A program made the position numbers and the translations under genes. Of a stretch of DNA of 64,000 nt, positions 8,869 to 18,095 are shown piece after piece. Numbering within the stretch: the stretch's first letter is position 1; every line of letters starts with the position of its first letter. The DNA is from Hungatella hathewayi (lineage in GTDB: Bacteria > Bacillota > Clostridia > Lachnospirales > Lachnospiraceae), in assembly GCA_025149285.1 (NCBI GenBank), contig CP102274.1, forward strand, positions 764,501 to 828,500, in the 5' to 3' direction. The notes below the pieces were generated by a model. It was not told the DNA's origin, did no database searches, and was given only the letters and a program-made list of their open reading frames with translations.

Positions 8869-9588
8869 ATGAAACTGAGATGGAAAATAATATGTCTGTT
8901 TGCCGTCCTTGCGCTGGATATTGCGCTGGGAAGAAGCATGTATGGCTTTTATCAGGAAGCTAAGAGTACGCTGTTTCTTCCGGCTGACGCCGGGGATTCG
9001 GCGCAGAGCGAGGTGCGGCGCCAGTTTTCCGGGGAAAAACAGATTGCGCTTACCTTCGACGACGGTCCTCATTCCGTCTATACCAGCCAGCTGTTAGACG
9101 GACTCAGAGAGCGGGGCGTACATGCCACGTTTTTTCTCCTGGGGGAAAATATCGACGGAAAAGAAGGGGTGATCCGCCAGATGAAGGAGGATGGCCATCT
9201 GATTGGAAATCACGGATATACCCATGTGCAGATGAGTAAGGAGACGCTGGAAAGCGCCTGCGGACAGATCGGGGAGACCAACCGGAAAATCGAAGAGATT
9301 ACAGGACAGAAACCGGAATATCTTCGGCCCCCTTACGGATCGTGGAATGAGGAGCTGGAGTGTGCGACCGACATGACGGTGGTGCTGTGGTCGGTGGACC
9401 CCCTTGACTGGAAGCTGCAGAATACGAATAAAGTGGTGAAAAAGATCGTGAAGAGTGCAGAGCCGGGAGATATTATACTTTTACATGATGTTTTTCCCAC
9501 GTCGGTGCAGGCGGCGCTGGAGGTGGTCGATACTTTAAAAAAACAGGGATATACGTTTGTCACGGTGGATGAATTGTTGGTGGACTAA
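8869..9588 (+). CDS. Polysaccharide deacetylase (NodB homology domain)
   Basis: A 239-residue secreted or membrane-anchored carbohydrate de-N-acetylase. ATG 8869 follows GGAG by six bases; an in-frame GTG at 8848 lacks a ribosome site. An N-terminal hydrophobic segment (residues about 5-20) acts as signal or anchor. The NodB motifs are clear: TFDDGPH (motif 1, catalytic Asp and metal Asp), GNHGYTHVQM (motif 2, metal His residues), RPPYGSWNEE (motif 3), VDPLDWK (motif 4) and IILLHD (motif 5). The arrangement matches PdaA/PdaB-like enzymes of Firmicutes, which act on peptidoglycan, but other N-acetyl polymers are possible. No co-transcribed partner is evident: a promoter for the next gene begins three bases after its stop codon. 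Confidence 0.93.
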   Translation: MKLRWKIICLFAVLALDIALGRSMYGFYQEAKSTLFLPADAGDSAQSEVRRQFSGEKQIALTFDDGPHSVYTSQLLDGLRERGVHATFFLLGENIDGKEGVIRQMKEDGHLIGNHGYTHVQMSKETLESACGQIGETNRKIEEITGQKPEYLRPPYGSWNEELECATDMTVVLWSVDPLDWKLQNTNKVVKKIVKSAEPGDIILLHDVFPTSVQAALEVVDTLKKQGYTFVTVDELLVD

Positions 9589-9591
9589 CCA

Positions 9592-9620
9592 TTGACACTT
9601 TGGGAAACCGGGGCTATACT
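9592..9620 (+). promoter_or_regulatory. Sigma-A promoter for rarA
   Basis: A perfect TTGACA (9592-9597), a 17-base spacer and TATACT (9615-9620) lie 84 bases before the rarA start codon. Confidence 0.85.
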
Positions 9621-9703
9621 TTTGTTACGACTGATGGGTTTCCGGCAGCTTTACCACGTGAGTCTGCCGGGAGTGATATTGTATACAATGCAGGAGAAGG
9701 ACA

Positions 9704-11038
9704 ATGGATTTATTTGATTTTATGAGAGAGAACACCATGGATAAGGAATCTCCGCTGGCATCCCGGCTGCGGCCGGCGACCCTTGACGAGGTGGTGGGGC
9801 AGCAGCACATTATCGGGAAGGATAAGCTGCTGTACCGGGCGATCAAGGCGGACAAGCTGGGTTCCGTCATCTTTTACGGGCCGCCCGGGACGGGAAAGAC
9901 GACGCTGGCGAAGGTGATTGCCAATACCACCAGCGCAGATTTTAAGCAGATCAACGCCACGGTTGCCGGCAAAAAGGATATGGAGGAGATCGTGAAGGAA
10001 GCCAGGGATTCCCTTGGGATGTTCGGGAGGAAGACGATCCTGTTCGTGGACGAGATCCATCGTTTTAATAAGGGACAGCAGGATTATCTGCTTCCGTTTG
10101 TGGAGGACGGGACGCTGACTCTGATCGGAGCCACCACAGAGAATCCGTACTTTGAGGTGAATGGAGCGCTTCTTTCCCGTTCCCGTGTGTTCGAACTGAA
10201 ACCGCTGGAGCGGGAGGATATCAGGGAACTGATCCGCAGGGCTGTTTATGACAGGGATAAGGGCATGGGTGCCTACAATGCGGTGATTGATGAGGAGGCC
10301 ATGAACTTTCTGGCGGATGTGGCTAATGGAGATGCCAGAGCCGCGTTAAACGCCGTGGAGCTGGGAATTATGACGACAGAGCGGGATGCAGCTGATGGAA
10401 AGATTCATATCGACATCGACGTGGCCCAGGAGTGTATTCAGAAGCGGGTAGTGCGTTACGACAAGGACGGGGACAACCATTACGATACGATCTCTGCATT
10501 TATTAAGAGCATGCGGGGGTCCGATCCGGATGCGGCTGTCTATTATCTGGCCAGAATGCTGTATGCAGGCGAAGATATGAAATTTATAGCCAGACGAATC
10601 ATGATCTGTGCGGCCGAGGATGTGGGAAATGCAGATCCGCAGGCGCTGGTGGTAGCCGTGGCGGCGGCTCAGGCAGCAGAACGGATCGGTCTTCCGGAGG
10701 CTCAGATTATTCTCTCCCAGGCTGTTACCTATGTGGCTTCGGCACCCAAGAGCAATGCGGCCTGCAACGCGGTCTTTGAGGCTCTGGAGGCGGTGCGTTC
10801 GAGTAAGACCATGCCGGTTCCGGTTCATCTGCAGGATGCCCATTACAAGGGGGCGGCGAAGCTGGGACACGGGCAGGGGTACTTATATGCCCATGATTTC
10901 CCTAATCATTATGTGAAACAGCAGTATCTGCCTGACGGCATGGAGGAAAGAGTGTTCTACCGGCCGACGGAGAACGGGTATGAGAAAAAAATAAAGGAAC
11001 ACATGGAGTTTATCCGAAGCGAGGCGGAGGAATCGTGA
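9704..11038 (+). CDS. rarA: Replication-associated recombination protein A (AAA ATPase)
   Basis: RarA/MgsA is a clamp-loader-like AAA+ ATPase that acts at stalled replication forks. The 444-residue product is the normal length. It shows an N-terminal [20 protein letters not shown], Walker [14 protein letters not shown] (about residue 59), Walker [10 protein letters not shown] (about 113), sensor 1 [11 protein letters not shown] and the family segment [12 protein letters not shown]. The C-terminal oligomerisation region has [19 protein letters not shown] and ends with [36 protein letters not shown] site precedes the ATG. The next gene begins 19 bases after its stop, so the two are probably co-transcribed. 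Confidence 0.97.
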   Translation: MDLFDFMRENTMDKESPLASRLRPATLDEVVGQQHIIGKDKLLYRAIKADKLGSVIFYGPPGTGKTTLAKVIANTTSADFKQINATVAGKKDMEEIVKEARDSLGMFGRKTILFVDEIHRFNKGQQDYLLPFVEDGTLTLIGATTENPYFEVNGALLSRSRVFELKPLEREDIRELIRRAVYDRDKGMGAYNAVIDEEAMNFLADVANGDARAALNAVELGIMTTERDAADGKIHIDIDVAQECIQKRVVRYDKDGDNHYDTISAFIKSMRGSDPDAAVYYLARMLYAGEDMKFIARRIMICAAEDVGNADPQALVVAVAAAQAAERIGLPEAQIILSQAVTYVASAPKSNAACNAVFEALEAVRSSKTMPVPVHLQDAHYKGAAKLGHGQGYLYAHDFPNHYVKQQYLPDGMEERVFYRPTENGYEKKIKEHMEFIRSEAEES

Positions 11039-11057
11039 GAAAGGCGGAATTTGTGAA

Positions 11058-12359
11058 ATGAGCATACCAGACAGAAATAAACGCCGCATGATCATTCTGT
11101 CCCTCGATGCCGTGGGAGGAAGGGATCTGGCATATATGGAGACGCTGCCCAATTTCGGTTCGTTCTTTAAACGGGCGGCCGGCTGCGGGGAGGTGGTGAG
11201 CGTATATCCAAGCCTGACGTATCCGGCCCATGTGAGCATCGTAACGGGCCGGTACCCGAAGAATCACGGGATCGTCAACAACTTACAGGTTCAGCCGGAG
11301 CGGGAACCGTCGGACTGGTTCTGGCAGCGGAAATACGTGCGGGGGACGACCCTGTATGACGAGGCGGTGAAGCGCGGTTACCGTGTCGCCTCCCTTCTGT
11401 GGCCGGTTATGGGAAAGGCGAAGGTTCATTATAATCTGCCTGAGGTGCTTCCGAACCGGCCGTGGCAGAATCAGCTGGGAGTGTGCGTGATGAATGGGAC
11501 GCCTCTTTACGAGCTGGAGCTCCAGATGAAGTTCGGCTCCCTGCGGGATGGCATCAGACAGCCGCAGCTGGATCACTTCGTCCACGCCTCCATGCTGCAT
11601 ACGATGGAGAAATACAGGCCCGATCTGATGCTGGTTCATCTGACCGATGTTGACACGAACCGCCATTTGTACGGACTGGACAGCCCGGAAGCGATGGCGG
11701 CCCTCAGACGCCATGACGAAAGGCTTGGAGAGCTTCTTGGACTGCTCCGCAAAATGGGGCTGGAGGAAGAGACGGATGTCGTAATACTGGGAGATCACTG
11801 CCAGCTGGATGTAAAGGAAGCGATTTATCCCAACTACTATTTTGTAAAGGCCGGACTGGCCGAAGTAAAAAAAGGCAGAATCCGTAATTGGAGAGCAATC
11901 GCCAGGGACTGTGACGGTTGCTGTTATATCTATGTAAAGGACCCGGAATGCGTCAGGCGGACGGAAACCCTGGTGACTCGCATGATGGAACGGGAAAACA
12001 GCGGGATCGCCCGTATGTTCACCCGGGAAGAAGCGGCCGCACTGGGGGCAGATCCGGAATGTGCGTTTGTGCTGGAAGCGGCAGATGGGTATTACTTCCA
12101 GAACGGCTGGGAAGAATACAGGAGAAAGGCAGGCGCTTCCGACCATCATACGGATTTTCATATCCAGGCGGCGACTCATGGATATCTTCCTGACCGGGAT
12201 GGGTACCGGACATTTTTTATGGCAGCAGGTCCTCATTTTTTAAAGGGGGCCCGGGTGGAGAAAATGTCACTGGTCGATGAAGGGCCGACGCTGGCCGGAA
12301 TTCTGGGCCTGGATCTGGGCCAGGTGGATGGACGGACGGTGAACGAACTGATTCGTTAA
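11058..12359 (+). CDS. Alkaline phosphatase-like phosphodiesterase / nucleotide pyrophosphatase family protein
   Basis: The 433-residue product has the alkaline phosphatase superfamily fold seen in type I phosphodiesterase/nucleotide pyrophosphatases. Visible metal and nucleophile elements are ILSLDAVGGRD (first metal Asp, about residue 17), YPSLTYPAHVSIVTGRYPKNHGI (nucleophile Thr, about 53-70), LVHLTDVDTNRHLYG (metal Asp and His, about 195), VVILGDHCQLD (metal Asp-His, about 245) and ATHGYLP near the C-terminus (metal His). No signal peptide is present, so it acts in the cytoplasm. It follows rarA closely. The natural substrate (phosphodiester, sugar nucleotide or lipid headgroup) is not readable from sequence. 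Confidence 0.88.
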   Translation: MSIPDRNKRRMIILSLDAVGGRDLAYMETLPNFGSFFKRAAGCGEVVSVYPSLTYPAHVSIVTGRYPKNHGIVNNLQVQPEREPSDWFWQRKYVRGTTLYDEAVKRGYRVASLLWPVMGKAKVHYNLPEVLPNRPWQNQLGVCVMNGTPLYELELQMKFGSLRDGIRQPQLDHFVHASMLHTMEKYRPDLMLVHLTDVDTNRHLYGLDSPEAMAALRRHDERLGELLGLLRKMGLEEETDVVILGDHCQLDVKEAIYPNYYFVKAGLAEVKKGRIRNWRAIARDCDGCCYIYVKDPECVRRTETLVTRMMERENSGIARMFTREEAAALGADPECAFVLEAADGYYFQNGWEEYRRKAGASDHHTDFHIQAATHGYLPDRDGYRTFFMAAGPHFLKGARVEKMSLVDEGPTLAGILGLDLGQVDGRTVNELIR

Positions 12360-12367
12360 CCGTCCGT
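12332..12367 (+). terminator. Long perfect hairpin overlapping the phosphodiesterase stop codon
   Basis: ACGGACGGT (12332-12340) pairs with ACCGTCCGT (12359-12367), and inside them AACGAA pairs with TTCGTT, giving fifteen base pairs with a CTGA loop and one G-A mismatch. The stop codon lies in the stem. What follows is TAAAAAAAACTTTCCTTTTT, so there is no immediate U-tract. It may be a weak or factor-dependent terminator, or a transcript-end stabiliser. Confidence 0.5.
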
Positions 12368-12527
12368 TAAAAAAAACTTTCCTTTTTGGCAATCAGGGTA
12401 TATAATAAAGCTATCGTACGACCTGACGTCAGATTTTATTTACATCTGTTTACGATATTCTATCGTAGATAATTCCCATGAATATGAAAGAACTGTCATA
12501 TGGAGTAGTTAAAATAAGGAGAACGTT

Positions 12528-14240
12528 ATGCGTGAAAAATTAGAGACATTATCATTGGCTAAATTAAAGGAGTTTGCCAAAGAACAGGAGATCAAGGGCT
12601 ACGGTTCCATGAGAAAGGCGGAACTGATTGATATTCTCTGTGCAAAGGCGGAAGAAAAGGAAGGAATAAGTGCTCCGGCAGTTGTTTCAACCGGGAATGA
12701 CGAGCCTTCTGCGAATGACGTGGAACCGGCGAAAAAAGCCGGCGAACCGGTGAAGAGAGAAGCAGAACCGGCTAAGGAGGAGAAGGCCCCTGCGCCCGCT
12801 CAGACACAGGCAGCCCCTGCAAACAGAGTGAATCCGAATGAAAAGAAGAGAACCGTGGTTCGTTCCTACCGCCAGGAAGGAACGCAGAGAACCGGTAATT
12901 ACAGGCAGGGCCAGAGTGATGCCGCGGAGAGAAATGACCGTCAGGAGAGAAACGACCGCCAGGATAGGCCGGAGCAGCGTCAGGAGAGGAACGACCGTCA
13001 GGAGAGACAGGAACAGCGTCAGGACATGAACCGGATGGAATCCATCAGGGAGACGGCCGAGGAGGCACGCCCGGAATTCCAGCCAAGTCCGGAACTTCAG
13101 GAACTGGACAGCGGCGTCGATGCGTACGGCATTTTAGAGGTGATGCCGGATGGATTTGGTTTTATCCGGTGTGAGAATTACCTGCCGGGTGAGAACGATG
13201 TCTATGTGGCTCCGTCTCAGATCCGCCGGTTTAATATGAAGACAGGTGATATTATACAGGGCAGCCGCCGGGTGAAGACTGCTGCGGAGAAGTTTGCAGC
13301 CCTGCTGTTTGTAAAATACATTAACGGTTATCCGGCAAGCGTCGCGGAACACAGACCGAATTTTGAGAATATGACCCCTATTTTCCCCAATGAGAGGCTT
13401 CATATGGAGACGACGGGGGGCCGCAATACCACGGCCATGAGAGTACTCGATCTCCTGTCCCCGATCGGTAAGGGACAGAGAGGTATGATAGTATCTCCGC
13501 CAAAGGCAGGTAAAACCACGCTGTTAAAGCAGGTGGCCAAGGCGGTTACCGTCAACCATCCCGATATGCACGTCATCATTTTGCTGATCGACGAGCGTCC
13601 TGAGGAGGTTACGGACATAAAGGAGTCGATAACCGGTAATAACGTGGAAGTTCTCTATTCTACTTTCGACGAGCTTCCGGAGCGTCATAAGAGGGTTTCC
13701 GAGATGGTCATCGAGCGCGCAAAGCGCCTGGTGGAGCATGGACGCGACGTTATCATTCTTTTGGACAGCATCACGCGGCTGGCCAGAGCCTATAACTTAA
13801 CGGTAGCACCCAGCGGCCGTACGCTGTCCGGCGGTCTCGATCCGGCGGCCTTACACATGCCGAAACGTTTCTTCGGTGCAGCCAGAAACATGAGGGAGGG
13901 CGGAAGCCTGACGATTCTTGCGACAGCCCTGGTAGATACGGGAAGCCGTATGGACGACGTTATCTATGAGGAATTTAAGGGAACCGGCAACATGGAGCTG
14001 GTGCTTGACCGGAAGCTGTCTGAGAAGCGGATTTTCCCGGCCATCGATATCTTAAAGTCCGGTACGCGAAGAGACGATCTGCTCCTTACGAGGGAAGAGG
14101 CCGAGGCCGTGGATCTCATACGCAAGGCGACCAATACCCTGAAGGCCGAGGACGCAGTGGAGAAGATCTTGGATCTGTTCACCAGAACGCGGACAAATCG
14201 GGAGTTTGTGGATATGTCGAAGAAGATTTTCCGATATTAA
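12528..14240 (+). CDS. rho: Transcription termination factor Rho with repetitive N-terminal insertion
   Basis: Rho is the hexameric RNA helicase that ends transcription. Of 570 residues, about 1-45 form the Rho N-terminal helical domain ([24 protein letters not shown]). Residues about 50-190 are a low-complexity insert: Ala/Pro/Glu-rich, then repeated RNDRQE units. The cold-shock-type RNA-binding domain follows ([15 protein letters not shown], about 203), then the RecA-like motor: Walker [13 protein letters not shown] (about 323), [10 protein letters not shown], the R-loop region and the Q-loop. It ends MSKKIFRY. A clear AAGGAGAACGTT site precedes ATG 12528. A TATAAT at 12401-12406 without a good -35 suggests a promoter there and a leader of about 120 bases, where Rho autoregulation is often found in other bacteria. 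Confidence 0.97.
   Translation: MREKLETLSLAKLKEFAKEQEIKGYGSMRKAELIDILCAKAEEKEGISAPAVVSTGNDEPSANDVEPAKKAGEPVKREAEPAKEEKAPAPAQTQAAPANRVNPNEKKRTVVRSYRQEGTQRTGNYRQGQSDAAERNDRQERNDRQDRPEQRQERNDRQERQEQRQDMNRMESIRETAEEARPEFQPSPELQELDSGVDAYGILEVMPDGFGFIRCENYLPGENDVYVAPSQIRRFNMKTGDIIQGSRRVKTAAEKFAALLFVKYINGYPASVAEHRPNFENMTPIFPNERLHMETTGGRNTTAMRVLDLLSPIGKGQRGMIVSPPKAGKTTLLKQVAKAVTVNHPDMHVIILLIDERPEEVTDIKESITGNNVEVLYSTFDELPERHKRVSEMVIERAKRLVEHGRDVIILLDSITRLARAYNLTVAPSGRTLSGGLDPAALHMPKRFFGAARNMREGGSLTILATALVDTGSRMDDVIYEEFKGTGNMELVLDRKLSEKRIFPAIDILKSGTRRDDLLLTREEAEAVDLIRKATNTLKAEDAVEKILDLFTRTRTNREFVDMSKKIFRY
12927..13023 (+). repeat. In-frame degenerate tandem repeat in rho (RNDRQE units)
   Basis: About five copies of an 18-21 base unit (like GAGAGAAACGACCGCCAG) follow one another and encode RNDRQE / RPEQRQE / RQEQRQ. 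Every copy keeps frame. The repeat forms a highly charged, polar, probably disordered tract. Confidence 0.85.
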
Positions 14241-14269
14241 TGTTTTGTCGGTCTTTGTAAAAAATATGC

Positions 14270-14298
14270 TTGCATTAAAAAATATTCTATGATATACT
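14270..14298 (+). promoter_or_regulatory. Promoter for rpmE
   Basis: TTGCAT (14270-14275), 17 bases, TATACT (14293-14298). It lies 278 bases before the rpmE start, so the transcript should carry a leader of about 270 bases. Confidence 0.75.
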
Positions 14299-14395
14299 GT
14301 ATAAGCTGTTTATTAGAGAAAATGGATATTATGAAAGCAACGAGGAGTCTTGACAGATAAAAGATGAATCGTCTAAACAAACTGGCGGTCAATAC

Positions 14396-14545
14396 CATCC
14401 GAATATTCGGATGCTACAGCAAAGCTGCTATATCATTTTGGATTTCCCATCCAGAGTGCGGATTGATATAATCGGATCAAACAGCAGTTTGCTTGCTGTG
14501 TCATTTTGAGTTTATAAAAACTCAGGGTGCAGATTGAAATAAAAT
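14396..14545 (+). promoter_or_regulatory. Structured rpmE leader with two tandem copies of one RNA motif
   Basis: This is the main content of the 336-base gap between rho and rpmE. An 18-base perfect palindrome (CATCCGAAT/ATTCGGATG, 14396-14413) comes first. Then two copies of one layout follow. Copy 1 (14417-14472): stem CAGC-AAA-GCTG, TCATTTTG, stem GGAT/ATCC, CAGAGTGCGGATTGATAT. Copy 2 (14482-14543): stem CAGCA/TGCTG, TCATTTTG, stem GAGTTT/AAACTC, CAGGGTGCAGATTGAAAT. Stem sequences change while both stems and the TCATTTT and GTGCnGATTGA blocks are kept, which points to a conserved RNA. L31 leader RNAs that let the protein repress its own mRNA are known in Firmicutes; that this is one is inference. 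Confidence 0.65.
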
Positions 14546-14576
14546 AATAGAAATCAGATTAGGTGAGGTGAAAATC

Positions 14577-14786
14577 ATGAAAGAAGGAATCCATCCAAAT
14601 TACTACCAGGCCAAAGTTGTATGCAACTGCGGTAATGAATTTGTAACCGGTTCTACAAAGGAAGATATCCACGTAGAAGTTTGTTCTAAGTGCCATTCAT
14701 TCTATACCGGCCAGCAGAAAGCTGCTGCTGCACGTGGACGTATTGATAAATTCAATCGTAAATATGGCGTTAAGGCCGCTGAATAA
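14577..14786 (+). CDS. rpmE: 50S ribosomal protein L31
   Basis: The 69-residue protein [29 protein letters not shown]... is a typical zinc-binding (C+) L31. The metal ligands are in VVCNCGNEF and [16 protein letters not shown]31 bridges the large and small subunits of the ribosome. I use ATG 14577, preceded by AGGTGAGG; a GTG at 14568 is in frame but lies within that site. It is transcribed behind the structured leader at 14396-14545 and ends in a strong terminator. Confidence 0.97.
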   Translation: MKEGIHPNYYQAKVVCNCGNEFVTGSTKEDIHVEVCSKCHSFYTGQQKAAAARGRIDKFNRKYGVKAAE

Positions 14787-14798
14787 GTTAGAGCAAAG

Positions 14799-14842
14799 AA
14801 AAGGTTGAGTTTGGTGGAAACACTTTAGCTCAACCTTTTTTG
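14799..14842 (+). terminator. Rho-independent terminator after rpmE
   Basis: AAAAGGTTGAG (14799-14809) pairs with CTCAACCTTTT (14829-14839), with an inner GTG-GAAA-CAC stem, followed by a run of T. It lies 12 bases after the rpmE stop codon and 25 bases before the next start codon. Confidence 0.9.
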
Positions 14843-14866
14843 GGATTTATAGAGAGGTGGTAACAT

Positions 14867-15811
14867 ATGAAGTATTCAGGGATCGGCGGACAGGCCGTGA
14901 TTGAAGGCGTTATGATGAAAAACGGGGATGAGTATGCCACCGCAGTCCGCAAGCCGGACGGAGAGATTGAAGTGAAAAAGGATACGTACGTCAGTATGGG
15001 AGAGAAGGTAAAGTTCTTTTCTCTGCCGTTTGTGCGGGGAGTATTCAGCTTTGTCGATTCCATGGTGCTGGGGATGAGGTCTCTGACGTTTTCAGCCAGT
15101 TTTTTTGAGGATGATGAGGATGCGGGGGAACCCGGGAAATTTGAACAGTTTTTGGACCGTGTCTTCGGTGAGAAGCTGGAAAAGGCTTTGATGGCGGTGG
15201 TGATGGTATTTTCGGTGATCATGGCAATTGGTATTTTCATGGTTCTTCCATTATTTCTGGCGAATATTTTCCACCGTTTTATCGCATCGCAGACCGTGAT
15301 GGCGGTGGTGGAAGGGGTAATCAGAATTGCTATTTTTATTGCGTACATCAAGATTATTTCCCACATGGAGGACATACGCAGAACGTTTATGTATCATGGA
15401 GCGGAGCATAAGTGTATTAACTGTCTGGAACACGGTCTGGATCTGACGGTAGAGAATGTCAGAAAAAGTTCCAAAGAGCACAAGCGCTGCGGTACCAGCT
15501 TTCTGCTTATCGTGATGGTAATCAGTATTCTGTTTTTTATGGTGGTGCGGGTGGACACAGTCTGGCTGCGTGTAGTCAGCAGAATCGTTCTGATTCCGGT
15601 TATCGCGGGGGTATCCTATGAATTCCTGCGTCTGGCAGGCAGGAGTAATTCGAAGATCATGGATATTTTAAGCCGTCCCGGCATGTGGATGCAGGGACTT
15701 ACCACGACAGAACCGGATGACAGTATGATCGAGGTCGGCATCGCGTCCGTGGAGGCGGTTTTTGACTGGCGGGAGTTTTTAAATAAGAATTTTCCGGAGA
15801 AGCAGGGATGA
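14867..15811 (+). CDS. DUF1385 domain membrane protein (YqhQ-like)
   Basis: The 314-residue product begins YSGIGGQAVIEGVMMKN, the diagnostic start of the DUF1385 family, and has a repeated hydrophobic core with about four membrane helices (around residues 105-165 and 205-250). The conserved YHGAEHKCINCLEHG motif lies at about residue 178, followed by SKEHKRCGTSF. The family is membrane-embedded and of unsettled function. In Clostridia and Bacilli it is often next to prmC and prfA, as here, where it overlaps prmC by four bases (ATGA). The promoter is unclear because a terminator ends 24 bases upstream; readthrough from rpmE is likely. Confidence 0.93.
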   Translation: MKYSGIGGQAVIEGVMMKNGDEYATAVRKPDGEIEVKKDTYVSMGEKVKFFSLPFVRGVFSFVDSMVLGMRSLTFSASFFEDDEDAGEPGKFEQFLDRVFGEKLEKALMAVVMVFSVIMAIGIFMVLPLFLANIFHRFIASQTVMAVVEGVIRIAIFIAYIKIISHMEDIRRTFMYHGAEHKCINCLEHGLDLTVENVRKSSKEHKRCGTSFLLIVMVISILFFMVVRVDTVWLRVVSRIVLIPVIAGVSYEFLRLAGRSNSKIMDILSRPGMWMQGLTTTEPDDSMIEVGIASVEAVFDWREFLNKNFPEKQG

Positions 15812-16788
15812 AACTGACATTACAGACATTATGGGAGGAAGGCGCGGAGAGCCTTAGGCGGTCCGGAATCGGTGAGGCGGAGCTTGATGCGAAGTATCTG
15901 CTTTTTGAAGCGTTTCAGACAGATATGGTGCATTTCCTCATGCACAGAAACGAAGAGGTGAAGGATGAGGATTCGGTTAAAAGAACCGTAGCGGATTACC
16001 GCAGGATGATAGAAAAGCGGTCGGAGCGGATTCCGCTCCAGCAGATTACGGGCAGCCGTGAGTTTATGGGACTGGAGTTTTCGGTCAATGAATACGTGCT
16101 GATTCCGCGTCAGGATACGGAGACTCTGGTGGAGCAGGTTTTGAAGGATTTTCAGGGAAAGAACCCGGAAGTTCTGGACCTTTGCACCGGAAGCGGCTGT
16201 ATCGGCATAAGCCTGTCAATCCTTGGAGGCTGGCAGGAGGTGACGCTGGCCGATATTTCTTTGAAAGCGCTTTTGGTGGCGAAAAAGAATGCGGAAGATT
16301 TGATGACTGCGAAGCTGCATCCCATCAGGCTTTCGTCGGAAGGTCAGAAGGAAAGCCCCTGGAGATGGAGGCTTACCTCCGAATTGCCGGGCATGGAAGA
16401 CAAAACGGCGGGCGTACAGAATATTACGCTGGTAGAAAGCGATCTGTTCTCCTCTCTCTCCGGTGACGGTAAGCGGAAGTTTGACGTAATCGTTTCGAAT
16501 CCGCCGTACATTCCTACGAATGTGATCGAGGAACTGGAACCGGAGGTCAGGGATCACGAGCCGAGGCTGGCGCTGGACGGAATGGAAGACGGCCTGTATT
16601 TTTACAGACGGCTGGCGGCAGAATGCGGCAGTTATTTAAAGCCGGGAGGGACCGTTTATTTTGAAATCGGATACGATCAGGGCCAGGCGGTGAGCGGGCT
16701 CCTTCGGGAAGCCGGCTTTCAGAATGTGCTGGTGTATCAGGACGCGCCGGGGCTTGACCGGGTGGTTAAAGGTACCGCGGCTTCATAA
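15808..16788 (+). CDS. prmC: Release factor glutamine methyltransferase PrmC (HemK)
   Basis: PrmC methylates the GGQ glutamine of peptide chain release factors, using S-adenosylmethionine. The 326-residue product has the N-terminal helical domain (AELDAKYLLFEAF), IPLQQITGSREFMGL, PRQDTETLVE, the SAM-binding motif VLDLCTGSGCIGISLS (about residue 115) and the catalytic VSNPPYIP (about 230). Between the DISLKALLVAKKNA strand and LVESDLF lies an extra stretch of about 30 residues (MTAKLHPIRLSSEGQKESPW...), so it is longer than the usual 280-290. The gene is directly before its substrate's gene prfA, with a 50-base gap. Confidence 0.96.
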   Translation: MKLTLQTLWEEGAESLRRSGIGEAELDAKYLLFEAFQTDMVHFLMHRNEEVKDEDSVKRTVADYRRMIEKRSERIPLQQITGSREFMGLEFSVNEYVLIPRQDTETLVEQVLKDFQGKNPEVLDLCTGSGCIGISLSILGGWQEVTLADISLKALLVAKKNAEDLMTAKLHPIRLSSEGQKESPWRWRLTSELPGMEDKTAGVQNITLVESDLFSSLSGDGKRKFDVIVSNPPYIPTNVIEELEPEVRDHEPRLALDGMEDGLYFYRRLAAECGSYLKPGGTVYFEIGYDQGQAVSGLLREAGFQNVLVYQDAPGLDRVVKGTAAS

Positions 16789-16838
16789 GGTTCCTAAGCA
16801 AAGTTACTGTAATGTAAGAGTTTGGAGGTTAATTTCCC

Positions 16839-17915
16839 ATGTTTGATAAATTAGACGATATATTGATTCACTATGAAGAGCTGATGCTGGAATTAGGCAA
16901 TCCTTCTGTAACGGAAGATCAGAACCGTTTCCGCAGGCTGATGAAGGAGCAGGCAGATTTAGCGCCGCTGGTAGAGACTTACACAGAGTATAAGAAGGCG
17001 AAGACGGCTGTGGAAGACAGTCTTGCCATTCTGGACGAAGAAAATGACGAAGAGATGCGTGAACTGGCAAAGGAAGAATTATCTGATGCGAAGAAGCAGA
17101 TCGAAGCGCTGGAGCAGGAACTGAAGATCCTTCTTCTTCCCAAAGATCCGAATGATGACAAAAATATCATTCTGGAAATCCGTGCCGGTGCGGGAGGAGA
17201 CGAGGCTGCCCTGTTTGCAGCTGAACTGTACCGCATGTACGTCAATTATTCTGAGAGCCAGCACTGGAAAGTGGAGCTGATCAGTGTCAATGAGAACGGA
17301 ATCGGCGGCTTCAAGGAAGTGGTGGCCATGGTCACCGGAAAAGGCGCTTACTCCAAGTTAAAATACGAGAGCGGTGTTCACCGCGTCCAGCGTGTTCCGG
17401 AGACGGAGAGCGGCGGACGTATCCATACTTCCACTGCTACCGTGGCGGTTATGCCCGAGGCGGAGGACGTGGATGTGGTGATCGAGGATAAGGACTGCCG
17501 GATTGACGTCATGCGTGCTTCCGGAAACGGCGGCCAGTGCGTCAATACGACGGACTCCGCGGTTCGTCTGACTCATATTCCCACCGGTATTGTTATTTAC
17601 AGCCAGACCGAGAAATCCCAGCTTCAGAACAAGGAGAAGGCGTTCCGTCTGCTTCGTTCCAAGCTGTATGATATGGAGCTGGAGAAAAGGCAGAATTCTG
17701 AAGCGGAAGAGCGCCGGAGCCAGATCGGTACGGGTGACCGTTCCGAGAAGATCCGCACGTACAATTTCCCGCAGGGACGTGTGACGGATCACAGAATCAA
17801 ACTTACGCTCTATAAGATTGATTCGATAATGAACGGAGATATCACGGAACTGTTAGACAGCCTGATTGCGGCCGACCAGGCGGCAAAGCTGGCGAAGGTG
17901 AATGAGAACGTATAA
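16839..17915 (+). CDS. prfA: Peptide chain release factor 1
   Basis: RF1 recognises UAA and UAG and triggers peptide release. The 358-residue length is standard. The codon-recognition tripeptide appears in [23 protein letters not shown] (PxT form, so RF1 and not RF2), and the catalytic GGQ in [20 protein letters not shown] (about residue 230). The C-terminal segments [20 protein letters not shown] and LTLYKI are typical. It is preceded by TTGGAGG and followed by a strong terminator at 17985-18014, so it ends the DUF1385-prmC-prfA unit. Confidence 0.98.
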   Translation: MFDKLDDILIHYEELMLELGNPSVTEDQNRFRRLMKEQADLAPLVETYTEYKKAKTAVEDSLAILDEENDEEMRELAKEELSDAKKQIEALEQELKILLLPKDPNDDKNIILEIRAGAGGDEAALFAAELYRMYVNYSESQHWKVELISVNENGIGGFKEVVAMVTGKGAYSKLKYESGVHRVQRVPETESGGRIHTSTATVAVMPEAEDVDVVIEDKDCRIDVMRASGNGGQCVNTTDSAVRLTHIPTGIVIYSQTEKSQLQNKEKAFRLLRSKLYDMELEKRQNSEAEERRSQIGTGDRSEKIRTYNFPQGRVTDHRIKLTLYKIDSIMNGDITELLDSLIAADQAAKLAKVNENV

Positions 17916-17984
17916 GCAGACTGTGTAACGGTTTGGCGCAGATTCAACGGCGCGAAGCCGGTGCAGATAAGAGGTTGAGAGTGC

Positions 17985-18014
17985 CGCCCTGTTTTGATAA
18001 ACAGGGCGTTTTTT
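17985..18014 (+). terminator. Rho-independent terminator after prfA
   Basis: CGCCCTGTTT (17985-17994) and AAACAGGGCG (17999-18008) form a perfect ten-base-pair stem, followed by TTTTTT (18009-18014). Confidence 0.93.
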
Positions 18015-18095
18015 GTGTTTGGCTGCATATCGAAACATTTATGTTCTAAATCATATAATGATAGAAAAGACAGTAACATCTCTTAAGAGGTTAAT

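Noticed and set aside
11283-12236. 317-codon open frame on the minus strand
   Set aside because: It lies wholly inside the phosphodiesterase-family gene on the other strand, which has clear metal-site motifs; the minus product has no recognisable domain and no ribosome site.
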